Source: Ventricola sp036297385 (GTDB taxonomy: Bacteria; Bacillota; Clostridia; Christensenellales; Aristaeellaceae). From it: 40,690 bases of DNA. Where the stretch lies: NCBI GenBank assembly GCA_036297385.1, contig JAXJLD010000082.1, positions 1-40,690 of the forward strand. Direction: 5' to 3'. Both the position numbers and the translations under genes were made by a program. Below the pieces are notes generated by a model. That model saw only the letters and a list, made by a program, of their open reading frames with translations, had not been told where the DNA came from and did no database searches. Of the stretch, positions 29,134-39,182 are shown one piece after another. Positions within the stretch are counted from its first letter, which is position 1; each line of letters starts with the position of its first letter.

Positions 29134-30444
29134 TTGGCAACGACAGTAGGACTGATTTCTCTGGGATGCAGCAAGAACCGCGTGGATTCCGAGCAGGCGC
29201 TCGGCTTTTTGCGTGACCGCGGCTACCAGATCGTATCCGACCCGGCAAAGGCCGAGGTCATCATCGTCAACACCTGCGGCTTCATCCAGTCCGCGAAGGA
29301 GGAGGCCATCTCCACCCTCTTTGAGATGGCGGAATACAAGCAGACGGGCCGCTGCCGCCTGCTGGTGGCGACGGGCTGCTTTGCCCAGCGCTATCCAGAG
29401 GCCATCCGTGAGGAGATGCCGGAGGTAGACGCGATTCTGGGCGTGAACGAGTATGAGAAGCTCGACCGCGCCATTGCAGAGGCGACGGCGGGCGTGCGCC
29501 CGGTGTACGTCGATGACGACGGCCAGTTCTTTGAATATGGCCGCGTGCTGACCACGCCCAAGTACAGTGCGTACATCCGCATCGGCGAGGGCTGCGACAA
29601 CTGCTGTTCCTACTGTGCTATTCCGCTGATTCGCGGCGGCTACCGCAGCCGCCCGAAGGCGGACATCCTTGCGGAAGTGCGCAAGCTGGTGGGCGAGGGT
29701 GTGAAGGAGTTCACGCTCATCGCGCAGGATACCACCCGCTACGGCACGGATCTGGGCGGCGAGAGCCGCCTGCCGGAGCTGATTGAAGAGGTGGCGGCGA
29801 TTCCGGGCGTGGAATGGCTGCGCACGCTGTACTGCTATCCTGAGCGGGTGGACGACAGGCTGCTGGATACCATCGCGCGCCTGCCCAACGTCTGCAACTA
29901 TCTGGATCTGCCGATGCAGCACATCAGCCAGCACGTCCTCACCGACATGAACCGCACCGATACCAGCGAACATATCCGCGAGGTGTGCGAAAAGTTCAAG
30001 GCGCGCGGCATGATGCTGCGCACGACGATGATGGTCGGTTTCCCCGGAGAGACGGACGAGGACTTTGAGGAGCTGATGGACTTCGTCGCGCATACGCGGT
30101 TTGACCGTATGGGCGCGTTCACCTTCTCCCCGGAGGAGGGCACTGTTGCGGCGGATATGGACAATCAGGTGGAGGAGAGTGTCAAACAGGCACGCTATGA
30201 CGCGCTGATGACGCTTCAGCATCAGATTTCGCTGGAACAGAACCGCGCACGCGTGGGCACCACCTGCCGCGTGCTGGTGGAGCGCAAGCGTGGAAACCGC
30301 TACGTTGGACGCAGCGAGTTTGAAGCGCCGGAGACGGACGGCGGCATCTACTTTGGCAGCGAGCAGCCGTGTGAGATCGGCACGTTTGTCAACGTGCGCA
30401 TCACCGGCGCAAAGGCCTATGACCTGATGGGAGAACGGGTATGA
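29134..30444 (+). CDS. rimO: Ribosomal protein S12 methylthiotransferase
   Basis: A 436-residue radical-SAM enzyme that methylthiolates an aspartate of ribosomal protein S12. The N-terminal MTTase domain has three cluster cysteines (SLGCSKNRVDSE, VNTCGFI, ATGCFAQRYPE). The radical-SAM motif is CDNCCSYC (CxxxCxxC), followed by AIPLIRGGYRSR, and a C-terminal TRAM domain. TTG 29134 is eight bases after AAGGAG (29120-29125) and gives a normal N-terminus; ATGs at 29083 and 29107 precede that ribosome site. It shares a four-base overlap with pgsA. Confidence 0.95.
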   Translation: MATTVGLISLGCSKNRVDSEQALGFLRDRGYQIVSDPAKAEVIIVNTCGFIQSAKEEAISTLFEMAEYKQTGRCRLLVATGCFAQRYPEAIREEMPEVDAILGVNEYEKLDRAIAEATAGVRPVYVDDDGQFFEYGRVLTTPKYSAYIRIGEGCDNCCSYCAIPLIRGGYRSRPKADILAEVRKLVGEGVKEFTLIAQDTTRYGTDLGGESRLPELIEEVAAIPGVEWLRTLYCYPERVDDRLLDTIARLPNVCNYLDLPMQHISQHVLTDMNRTDTSEHIREVCEKFKARGMMLRTTMMVGFPGETDEDFEELMDFVAHTRFDRMGAFTFSPEEGTVAADMDNQVEESVKQARYDALMTLQHQISLEQNRARVGTTCRVLVERKRGNRYVGRSEFEAPETDGGIYFGSEQPCEIGTFVNVRITGAKAYDLMGERV

Positions 30445-30986
30445 AAACGATCATTTCGAGCCTGATGGAGCTGAACCTGCCCAACAAGCTGACGCTGCTG
30501 CGCATGGCGCTGGTGCCGGTGTACCTGCTGCTGCTGGGCTTTGGCTATGACATTGCGGCGGTGATCGTGTTCATCGCGGCCTCGCTGACGGATATGCTTG
30601 ACGGGCAGATTGCGCGCAAGCACAACATGGTCACCAACTTCGGCAAGTTCATGGACCCGATCGCCGATAAGCTGCTCACGCACACGGCGTTCATCCTGCT
30701 GTGCGCCATGGGGCGGCTGAACGTGGTGGCGTGCATCATCTTCGTGGCGCGCGAGTTTGTCGTCTCCGGCCTGCGGCTGGTGGCGGTGGAGCAGGGCCAT
30801 GTGATTGCCGCGGGCATGAGCGGCAAGATCAAGACGGTGCTGCAGATGGCGCTGGCGATCTCGCTGACCTGCCTGCACGTGGATGCGCTGAACATTGCGC
30901 TGACGGTTGCGGCGGCGGGCATGACGCTGTACTCCATGGTCGAGTACGTCTGGCAGAACCGCAGCGTGCTGGGCGGCGCAAAGTAA
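30441..30986 (+). CDS. pgsA: CDP-diacylglycerol-glycerol-3-phosphate 3-phosphatidyltransferase
   Basis: A 181-residue membrane enzyme of phosphatidylglycerol synthesis. The CDP-alcohol phosphotransferase motif is complete: DMLDGQIAR, eight residues, G-x3-D-x3-D in FGKFMDPIADK. Four to five membrane helices. ATG 30441 overlaps the rimO stop (ATGA). The pgsA-cinA-recA order is common in Firmicutes. Confidence 0.96.
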   Translation: MKTIISSLMELNLPNKLTLLRMALVPVYLLLLGFGYDIAAVIVFIAASLTDMLDGQIARKHNMVTNFGKFMDPIADKLLTHTAFILLCAMGRLNVVACIIFVAREFVVSGLRLVAVEQGHVIAAGMSGKIKTVLQMALAISLTCLHVDALNIALTVAAAGMTLYSMVEYVWQNRSVLGGAK

Positions 30987-30999
30987 AGAAGGGCGAAGC

Positions 31000-32253
31000 A
31001 TGGTCGCAGAAATTGTCGCCATCGGCACGGAACTGCTGATGGGCCAGATTGTCAATGCCGATGCGCAGTATCTCTCACGGCGGCTGCAAAGCCTCGGCAT
31101 ATCGGTGTACCACCATACGACGGTGGGGGATAACCCGCAGCGGCTGCGCGATGCGCTGGCGCTGGCGCTTTCAAGGAGCGATATCGTCATCACCACCGGC
31201 GGGCTGGGGTCGACGCAGGACGACCTGAGCAAGGAGACGGTTGCCGCGCTGCTGGGGCGCGAGATGGTGTTTGACGCGGAGAGCTGGTGCACCATCGAGG
31301 GATACTTTGCCCGGATGAACCGCGCGTGCCCGGAGAACAACCGCCGTCAGGCGATGTTTGCCGAGGGGGCGGTCATTCTGCCCAATGCCTGCGGCACCGC
31401 GCCGGGCTGCATGATCGAGCAGGACGGAAAGTTGGTTATTCAGCTTCCCGGCCCGCCGAGGGAGATGGCGGCCATGTTTGAGGCACAGGTGTACGCCTTT
31501 CTGGCACAGCGCACGGGCGGGTGCATCGCCTCGCGCTATCTGCGCATCTATGGCTTGGGCGAATCACAGGTGGCACAGATGTGCGCGGCCTATATCGAGG
31601 CGCAGGACGGCGTGACCGTCGCGCCGTACTGTTCGCTGGGCGAGTGTCAGCTTCGGGTGACGGCGCGCGGCGCGGACGAAGCGCAGGCGCTGGCACACGT
31701 CATGCCAGTAGTAGAAGCGCTCAGGGGGATTCTGGGCGATGCGGTCTATGCGGTGACGGACAGCCCGGAGGGCAGCATGGAGGAGGCCGCCGGGCGTGCG
31801 CTGACGCAGCGCGGGCTGACCGTGGCAACGGCGGAGAGCTGCACGGGCGGTCTTGTGGCGGCGAAGCTGGTCAACTATCCCGGCATCAGCGCAGCGCTGA
31901 ACGAGGCGCACGTGACCTATGCCAACGCGGCGAAGGTTCGCTACTGCGGCGTTCGGCAGGAGACGCTCGATGCGTTCGGTGCGGTGAGTGAGCAGACGGC
32001 GCACGAGATGGCGCAGGGGCTGCGCGAGCGCAGCGGCGCGGATATCGCGGTATCGACCACGGGCGTAGCCGGGCCGGGCGGCGGGACGCTGGAAAAGCCC
32101 GTCGGGCTGGTGTATGTGGGATGCGCGGATGCGCACGGCGTGCGCGTGGAGCGGTTGATGCTCAGCGGCGACCGGCAGAAGGTTCGCGAGCTGGCGGCGC
32201 TTCGGGCGCTGGACATGGTGCGGCGCGCGGCGCTCGGATACGACGAGGTGTGA
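31000..32253 (+). CDS. cinA: CinA family competence/damage-inducible protein
   Basis: A 417-residue two-domain protein. The N-terminal MoaB/MogA-like domain (AEIVAIGTELLMGQIVNADA, ITTGGLGSTQDDLSKE) is linked to nicotinamide nucleotide repair (ADP-ribose pyrophosphatase in some members). The C-terminal PncC amidohydrolase-like domain carries TVATAESCTGGLVAAKLVNYPG and VSTTGVAGPGGGTLEKPVG. It is 13 bases after pgsA and upstream of recA, as in many Gram-positives where it is expressed with competence. Confidence 0.95.
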   Translation: MVAEIVAIGTELLMGQIVNADAQYLSRRLQSLGISVYHHTTVGDNPQRLRDALALALSRSDIVITTGGLGSTQDDLSKETVAALLGREMVFDAESWCTIEGYFARMNRACPENNRRQAMFAEGAVILPNACGTAPGCMIEQDGKLVIQLPGPPREMAAMFEAQVYAFLAQRTGGCIASRYLRIYGLGESQVAQMCAAYIEAQDGVTVAPYCSLGECQLRVTARGADEAQALAHVMPVVEALRGILGDAVYAVTDSPEGSMEEAAGRALTQRGLTVATAESCTGGLVAAKLVNYPGISAALNEAHVTYANAAKVRYCGVRQETLDAFGAVSEQTAHEMAQGLRERSGADIAVSTTGVAGPGGGTLEKPVGLVYVGCADAHGVRVERLMLSGDRQKVRELAALRALDMVRRAALGYDEV

Positions 32254-32356
32254 GCGCGGCGCAAAGCGCGGCTGGGAGAGTGCCTGCGCAATCGCAGACC
32301 GATATTTGAAAATAGGGAAACGTAGAAATAGGCGAAGGACATAAAGGAGAAGAAAA

Positions 32357-33475
<1,119 letters not shown>

Positions 33476-33640
33476 CGTCGGGAATCGGCTTTGTGCGAGG
33501 ATGCGGGCTTCCCGGACGCATAGTCCCAACGCGCAGGCGGGAAAACATAGCTTTGGGGCAGCCTGCGGCTGAAATGGGCGCGATGGGCGAAGAACGGAAA
33601 TGAATTCCCCAAACGGATTTTAGGGCGGCAGCCCTGGCGT
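33476..33640. repeat. Intergenic mosaic repeat, copy D
   Basis: The gap after recA starts with aacgtcgggaatcg as in copy A and ends with ttttagggcggcagccct as in copy C. It contains CAGCC/GGCTG (33559-33571) and TAGGGC/GCCCTg (33621-33635) hairpins. No clear terminator with a T run is seen for recA. Confidence 0.5.
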
Positions 33641-33742
33641 AATGTCAACATGAGGCTATCAGGCCGGGAATCCCGATGTGTCAGGCGCACTGCGTCTTGC
33701 ATACATGGACTCCCGGCTCTTTGTATACAGAGGAGAAAAGCG

Positions 33743-34885
33743 ATGAACGAAAGCGAAGCGATGGCGGTATTGGTGAGCGCAAAGCAGCTCAGCTATGGAC
33801 ACAGGGAGGCTGCGCTGTCGCGTGCGGGCTGTGCGCTGGCGCTTCTGGCCGATGCGGGCGCATACAGGCGCGAGCTGGGCGAGGAGGGATTGGCAGCTGT
33901 GCGCACGGCGCTTTCGGGTGCGGATCGGCTGCTGAACAAGCTGTGGATGGACGGCGTGAAGCTGCTTGTCCGCGGCGCACCGGGCTATCCCGAACGGCTG
34001 GCTCATACGGCGAAGTCACCGCATCTGCTCTTTGTACAGGGACAGGCTGACCTGTGCGACCCGTTCCCCATCGCCGTCGTCGGTACGCGCCGCGCGGACA
34101 ACTATGGCCTGCGTCATACGCACGCACTTGCCAAGGCGCTGGCAGAGCAGGGGATGTGCATCGTTTCCGGCTTGGCGCTGGGCGTGGATGCCTGTGCGCA
34201 TACGGGCGCACTGACGGCAAACGGGCGGACGATCGCTGTGCTGGGCAGTTCGTTCGATCGGTTCTACCCCGAAGCGAATCTGCCGCTGATGCGCCAGATT
34301 CTGGAGGGCGGCGGGAGCGTGGTGAGCGAGTACCCGCCGGAAACGCCGCCTACGCGGTACAGCTTTTTGCAGCGCAACCGCATCGTGGCAGGGCTGGGCT
34401 TGGGCGTGCTGGTGACACAGGCGCCGGAGAAAAGCGGCGCACAGTCCACCGTGCGGTTTGCGCTGGAGGAGGGGCGCGAGGTGTTTGCCATGCCGGGGGA
34501 TATCGACCGCCCCGGATCGGCTCTGCCCAACCGGCTCATCAGCGAGGGTGCGCGTCCGGTGTGCTGTGCGCAGGATGTGACGCGGCTGCTGGTCATCGAG
34601 CCAGCCGGGCTGGGAAGGCGTGCATCGGCTGTGACGAGAGCATCGGTTGAACCGCTTCCCTTGAACGCGCCGCGCACATCGTCTAGGCAGATCCCGGCGG
34701 CGATGCGGACGCTTGACGCGCGGGAGCAGGCGATATGCCATTTGCTGCTCATGGGCGAGCAGAGCTTTGATGCGCTCAGCGAACAGGCGGGTATCGCCAG
34801 CGACGAACTGGGCAGCCTGCTGATGATGCTGGAGCTGGACGGTATTGTCTGCGCACTGCCGGGCGCGATGTACAGGCTGGCTTAG
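33743..34885 (+). CDS. dprA: DNA processing protein DprA
   Basis: A 380-residue protein that loads RecA on incoming single-stranded DNA during transformation. The Rossmann-like DprA core runs from about residue 75 to 300: YPERLAHTAKSPHLLFVQG, VVGTRRADNYG, SGLALGVDACAHTGAL, AVLGSSFDRFYPEAN, SEYPPETPPTRYSF, LQRNRIVAGL and EVFAMPGDIDRPGSALPN. A small C-terminal winged helix (HLLLMGEQSFDALSEQAGIA) completes it. AGAGGAG sits well before ATG 33743. comM and cinA elsewhere in the window are also transformation genes. Confidence 0.95.
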   Translation: MNESEAMAVLVSAKQLSYGHREAALSRAGCALALLADAGAYRRELGEEGLAAVRTALSGADRLLNKLWMDGVKLLVRGAPGYPERLAHTAKSPHLLFVQGQADLCDPFPIAVVGTRRADNYGLRHTHALAKALAEQGMCIVSGLALGVDACAHTGALTANGRTIAVLGSSFDRFYPEANLPLMRQILEGGGSVVSEYPPETPPTRYSFLQRNRIVAGLGLGVLVTQAPEKSGAQSTVRFALEEGREVFAMPGDIDRPGSALPNRLISEGARPVCCAQDVTRLLVIEPAGLGRRASAVTRASVEPLPLNAPRTSSRQIPAAMRTLDAREQAICHLLLMGEQSFDALSEQAGIASDELGSLLMMLELDGIVCALPGAMYRLA

Positions 34886-34954
34886 CATAGGACAAAATGT
34901 GCAGACTGACCGCTATATGATGAAGCGATTTGGAAGAAAAACGGTCTGGATGCC

Positions 34955-34983
34955 TTGACAGATTTAAAAAGGGCTGGTATCCT
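34955..34983 (+). promoter_or_regulatory. Promoter of topA
   Basis: TTGACA (34955-34960), 17-base spacer, TATCCT (34978-34983), about 55 bases before the TTG start. Confidence 0.65.
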
Positions 34984-35038
34984 CTTTGTCGTTATGGTGA
35001 TTATGCCGGGCGCGGCCCGGTCATGGAGGAATGGAAAT

Positions 35039-37162
35039 TTGAGCAGTCATAAGACGGCGCATAAGCTGATCATCGTGGAGTCGCCCGCCAAGGCGCGCAC
35101 GATTTCAAAATTTCTGGGCAGGACGTACAAGGTGGAAGCCTCCAACGGTCACGTCCGCGATCTGCCCAAGTCCCAGCTGGGCGTCGATGTGGAAAACGAT
35201 TTTGAACCCAAGTACATCACCATCCGAGGACGGGGCGAGGTGCTTGAGCGCATCCGCAAGGAAGCCAAGGGCGCAAAGTCCATCATTCTGGCAACCGACC
35301 CGGACCGCGAAGGCGAGGCCATTTCGTGGCATCTGGCGCACATTCTGGGCATCGACCCGGACAGCGCCTGCCGCGTAGAGTTTAATGAGATCACGGAAAA
35401 GACGGTCAAGAGCGCGATCAAGCAGCCGCGCAAGATTAACCGCGAGCTGGTGGACGCGCAGCAGGCGCGCCGTGTGCTGGATCGTCTGGTGGGCTACAAG
35501 ATCAGCCCGCTTCTGTGGGTCAAGATCAAGAAGGGGCTGTCCGCAGGCCGCGTGCAGTCTGTCGCCACGCGCATGATCTGCGACCGCGAGGCCGAGATTG
35601 AGATGTTTGAGCCGGAGGAATACTGGCATGTGACGGCTAAACTGCGCACGGGCGGCAAGACGCTGGAGGCGAAGCTGTACAGCCTCGACGGCGAGCGCGT
35701 GAGCATCGGTGACGAGCAGACGGCCAATGCCGCCAAGGAGCGCATCGAAAAGGGCGGATTTGTGGTGAAGGCCGTCAAGCGCGGCGAGCGCCGCAGACAT
35801 CCCGCCGCGCCGTTCACCACGTCCAATTTGCAGCAGGAGGCCAGCCGCAAGCTGGGCTTCACCACCAGCAAGACCATGCAGATCGCCCAGCAGCTCTACG
35901 AAGGTGTGGATATTGCCGGGCGCGGCACGCTGGGTCTGATCTCCTATATCCGTACCGACAGCGTCAGGCTGTCCGATGAGGCGGTCAGCGCGGCGCGTGA
36001 GGTCATCGGTGCGCGCTACGGCGCGGAGTATGTGCCGGAGAAGCCGGTGGTGTACAAGGGCCGCAAGAGTGCGCAGGACGCGCACGAGGCCATCCGCCCG
36101 TCCAACGTGGATCTGCGTCCGGAGGACATCAAGGCTTCGCTGTCGCGCGACCAGTTCAACCTCTACAAGCTGGTGTACCTGCGCTTTGTGGCCTGCCAGA
36201 TGGCCGATGCGGTGTACGAGACGCAGCAGATTGAGATTGCAAACAGCGAGGGCGTGGTGCTGCGCAGCAGCGCCGAGCGCCTGAAGTTCGCCGGATTTAC
36301 GGCGGTCTACGAAGAAGGCCGCGATGATGCGGCGCAGGAGGAGCATATTGCGGGCGCACTGGAGGATGTGAGCGAGGGCGGCGAGGCTGCTGTGCAGCAG
36401 ACCGAGGCCACGCAGCACTTCACGCAGGCCCCGCCGCGCTACACCGAAGCATCGCTGGTGCGTGCGCTGGAGGAGAAGGGCATTGGCCGCCCGTCCACCT
36501 ATGCGCCGACGATCTCCACGATTCTGGCACGCGGCTACGTCGTGCGCGAGAAAAAGCAGCTCTATCCCACCGAGCTGGGCGGCATGATTACCGATATGAT
36601 GAAGGAGTACTTCACCGATATCGTGGACATCACATTCACCGCCGGCATGGAGGCGCAGCTGGATGAGGTGGAGGAGGGCAAGCGCGGCTGGCGCGACGTG
36701 GTGCGCGAGTTCTACGGCCCGTTCGCCAAGACGCTGGAAAAGGCGGAAACCGAGATCGAAAAGATCGAGATCAAGGACGAGGTTTCCGACGTGGTGTGCG
36801 ACAAGTGCGGCGCACTGATGGTCTACAAGCTGGGGCGCTATGGGCGCTTCCTCGCCTGCCCGAACTTCCCGGAATGCCGCAATACCAAGGCGATTCAGGT
36901 GGAGATTGCCGCGCCGTGTCCGGTATGCGGCGCGAAGCTGCTGGAAAAGACCTCCCACAAGGGGCGCAAGTTCTACGGCTGCGAGCGCTACCCGGAGTGC
37001 GACTTCGTTTCGTGGGAGATGCCCGTGGAGCAGAAGTGCCCCAAGTGCGGCGGCTACATGGTCTTAAAGCGCGGACGCAAGGGAGAAAACTACCACGTCT
37101 GCGTCAACGAAAACTGCCGTGAGCGCGTCGTCGCTCCGGCCAGCGAGGATGAAAATGAGTAA
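35039..37162 (+). CDS. topA: DNA topoisomerase I
   Basis: A 707-residue type IA topoisomerase that relaxes negative supercoils. The Toprim domain opens with KLIIVESPAKARTISKFLG and continues with ATDPDREGEAISWHL. The catalytic Tyr is in GLISYIRTDSVRLS. The C-terminus has three four-Cys zinc modules (starting CDKCGALMV, CPVCGAKLL, CPKCGGYMV). TTG 35039 lies nine bases after GGAGG (35025-35029); earlier in-frame ATGs overlap the promoter. Its stop overlaps the trmFO start by eight bases. Confidence 0.97.
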   Translation: MSSHKTAHKLIIVESPAKARTISKFLGRTYKVEASNGHVRDLPKSQLGVDVENDFEPKYITIRGRGEVLERIRKEAKGAKSIILATDPDREGEAISWHLAHILGIDPDSACRVEFNEITEKTVKSAIKQPRKINRELVDAQQARRVLDRLVGYKISPLLWVKIKKGLSAGRVQSVATRMICDREAEIEMFEPEEYWHVTAKLRTGGKTLEAKLYSLDGERVSIGDEQTANAAKERIEKGGFVVKAVKRGERRRHPAAPFTTSNLQQEASRKLGFTTSKTMQIAQQLYEGVDIAGRGTLGLISYIRTDSVRLSDEAVSAAREVIGARYGAEYVPEKPVVYKGRKSAQDAHEAIRPSNVDLRPEDIKASLSRDQFNLYKLVYLRFVACQMADAVYETQQIEIANSEGVVLRSSAERLKFAGFTAVYEEGRDDAAQEEHIAGALEDVSEGGEAAVQQTEATQHFTQAPPRYTEASLVRALEEKGIGRPSTYAPTISTILARGYVVREKKQLYPTELGGMITDMMKEYFTDIVDITFTAGMEAQLDEVEEGKRGWRDVVREFYGPFAKTLEKAETEIEKIEIKDEVSDVVCDKCGALMVYKLGRYGRFLACPNFPECRNTKAIQVEIAAPCPVCGAKLLEKTSHKGRKFYGCERYPECDFVSWEMPVEQKCPKCGGYMVLKRGRKGENYHVCVNENCRERVVAPASEDENE

Positions 37163-38468
37163 AGCAACGGTCATTGGCGCGGGACTGGCGGGCTGCGAGG
37201 CGGCCTACCAGCTCGCGCGGCGCGGCGTTCAGGTGACGCTGGCCGAAATGAAGCCGGAAAAGTACACGCCCGCGCATCACAGCGCGGGCTTTGCTGAACT
37301 GGTTTGTTCCAACTCCCTGCGCAGCGATCAGCTCACCAACGCGGTCGGCCTGCTCAAGGAGGAGATGCGTCAGCTCGACAGCCTGATTATGCGCGCGGCG
37401 GACGCATCGCGCGTGCCGGCAGGCGGTGCGCTGGCGGTGGATCGGGCGGCATTTTCCGCCTATGTGACGCGGGAGATGGAGGAAAATCCGAACATCACCA
37501 TCGTGCGCGGCGAAGTGACGGCGCTGCCGGAGGGCAATGTGATTATCGCCACCGGGCCGCTGACCAGCGATGCGCTGGCAGAGCAGATTGCGGCGCTGCC
37601 GGGGCTTGCGACGCTGAACTTCTACGATGCGGCGGCGCCCATTGTCTCCGGCGAATCGCTGGACATGGGCCGCGTGTTCCGCGCAGGGCGCTACGGCAGG
37701 GGTGACGATTACCTCAACTGCCCGTTTACCCGCGAGGAGTACATGGCGTTTTATCAGGCGCTGCTCTCTGCGGAGAAGGCCGACGTGCATGGCTTTGACG
37801 GCACGCAGGTCTTTGAGGGCTGTATGCCCATCGAGGTGATGGCCGCGCGCGGCGAGATGGTGATGGCCTTTGGCCCGATGAAGCCCGTGGGGCTGACCGA
37901 TCCGCGCACGGGGCGCGAGCCATATGCCGTGGTGCAGCTTCGCGCGGAGAACTGCGAGGGCACGATGTACAACCTCGTGGGCTTCCAGACGCGGCTGAAA
38001 TGGGGCGAGCAGAAGCGCGTGTTTTCCATGATTCCCGGCCTTGAAAACGCGGAGTTCCTGCGCTATGGCGTGATGCACCGCAACACATTCCTCCATTCGC
38101 CGGGCTTCTTGGATGCGCATTATCAGATGATTGCGCGGCCGGGCACGTACTTTGCCGGACAGATGACCGGCGTGGAGGGCTATGTGGAGAGCGCGTCCAG
38201 CGGCATGGTGGCGGGCATTTCGCTTGCGCGGCAGATGCTGGGGATGGAGCCGGTGGACTTTACCCGGCTGACGGCTATCGGCGCACTGGCGCACCATATT
38301 GCGCACGCTGCGGGCGATTTCCAGCCGATGAACGCCAACTTTGGCCTGCTGGAGCCGTATGAAAAGCGCATCCGCAACAAGCAGGAGCGCTATGGCGCGA
38401 TTGCCGCACGCTCGCTCAATTTCATCGAAGCGCTGCGCAGCAACCCGCTCGCCTGCGACTTTGACTGA
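37155..38468 (+). CDS. trmFO: tRNA (uracil-54-C5)-methyltransferase, folate-dependent
   Basis: A 437-residue FAD enzyme that makes ribothymidine at U54 in tRNA using methylenetetrahydrofolate. FAD site ATVIGAGLAGCEAAYQLARRG is at the N-terminus, then AGFAELVCSNSLRSDQLTNAVGLLKEEMR in outline, QVFEGCMPIEVMA, PYAVVQLR and AGQMTGVEGYVESASSG. ATG 37155 lies six bases after GAGG and overlaps the topA end. Confidence 0.96.
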   Translation: MSKATVIGAGLAGCEAAYQLARRGVQVTLAEMKPEKYTPAHHSAGFAELVCSNSLRSDQLTNAVGLLKEEMRQLDSLIMRAADASRVPAGGALAVDRAAFSAYVTREMEENPNITIVRGEVTALPEGNVIIATGPLTSDALAEQIAALPGLATLNFYDAAAPIVSGESLDMGRVFRAGRYGRGDDYLNCPFTREEYMAFYQALLSAEKADVHGFDGTQVFEGCMPIEVMAARGEMVMAFGPMKPVGLTDPRTGREPYAVVQLRAENCEGTMYNLVGFQTRLKWGEQKRVFSMIPGLENAEFLRYGVMHRNTFLHSPGFLDAHYQMIARPGTYFAGQMTGVEGYVESASSGMVAGISLARQMLGMEPVDFTRLTAIGALAHHIAHAAGDFQPMNANFGLLEPYEKRIRNKQERYGAIAARSLNFIEALRSNPLACDFD

Positions 38469-38525
38469 GCGCCCTGCCGATCGGCTGACTGGGAAAAGAT
38501 TGGCGCACCGAAATGGGCGGCGGTG

Positions 38526-38534
38526 TGCTATAAT
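38526..38534 (+). promoter_or_regulatory. Extended -10 promoter before hslV
   Basis: TG-C-TATAAT with a poor -35, 34 bases before the hslV start. Likely gives hslVU independent expression. Confidence 0.5.
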
Positions 38535-38567
38535 CAAACTGTCATCCTTGAAATGGAGGGAATGAAT

Positions 38568-39101
38568 ATGACGCTGAAAGGCACGACCATTTGTGCCGTT
38601 TTGAAAGACGGAAAGATCGCGGTAGCAGGCGACGGGCAGGTGACGATGGGCGAAAGCACCATCTTCAAGAGCACGGCGCGCAAGGTGCGCCGCATTTACG
38701 GGGGCAAGGTCGTCACGGGCTTTGCCGGGAGCGTGGCCGATGCGTTTGCGCTGTGCGAGCGCTTCGAGGCTAAGCTGGAGCAGTACAGCGGCAATCTGGA
38801 GCGCGCAGCGGTGGAGCTGGCGCAGGATTGGCGTGCGGACAAGGCGATGCGCAAGCTGGAGGCCATGCTGATTGTGGCCTGCGGCGAGACGCTGATGATC
38901 CTCTCCGGCACGGGCGAGGTCATCACCCCCGATGACGGCATCGCGGCGGTCGGCTCCGGCGGCAACTATGCGCTGGCGGCTGCACGTGCGCTGAAGGAGA
39001 ACACGGCGCTGTCCGCGAAGGAGATTGCCGAAAAGGCGCTGCACATCGCGGCGGATATCTGCGTGTTTACCAACCATAACGTCATCGTCGAAGAAGCGTG
39101 A
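38568..39101 (+). CDS. hslV: ATP-dependent protease subunit HslV (ClpQ)
   Basis: A 177-residue N-terminal-nucleophile peptidase of the HslVU (ClpQY) protease. The start MTLKGTTICAVLKDGKIAVA implies processing to expose the Thr (residue 6) as in most HslV; DGQVTMG and TGFAGSVADAF follow. GGAGGG seven bases upstream selects ATG 38568 over nearby ATGs at 38553 and 38562. It is 81 bases before hslU. Confidence 0.96.
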   Translation: MTLKGTTICAVLKDGKIAVAGDGQVTMGESTIFKSTARKVRRIYGGKVVTGFAGSVADAFALCERFEAKLEQYSGNLERAAVELAQDWRADKAMRKLEAMLIVACGETLMILSGTGEVITPDDGIAAVGSGGNYALAAARALKENTALSAKEIAEKALHIAADICVFTNHNVIVEEA

Positions 39102-39182
39102 GGGCAATCGCCGTCCTGCGGTGCGGGCGTATCTGCTTTGCCGCAGGAACGTTTCCCCGACACGCACAGAAAGGTTGAGAAT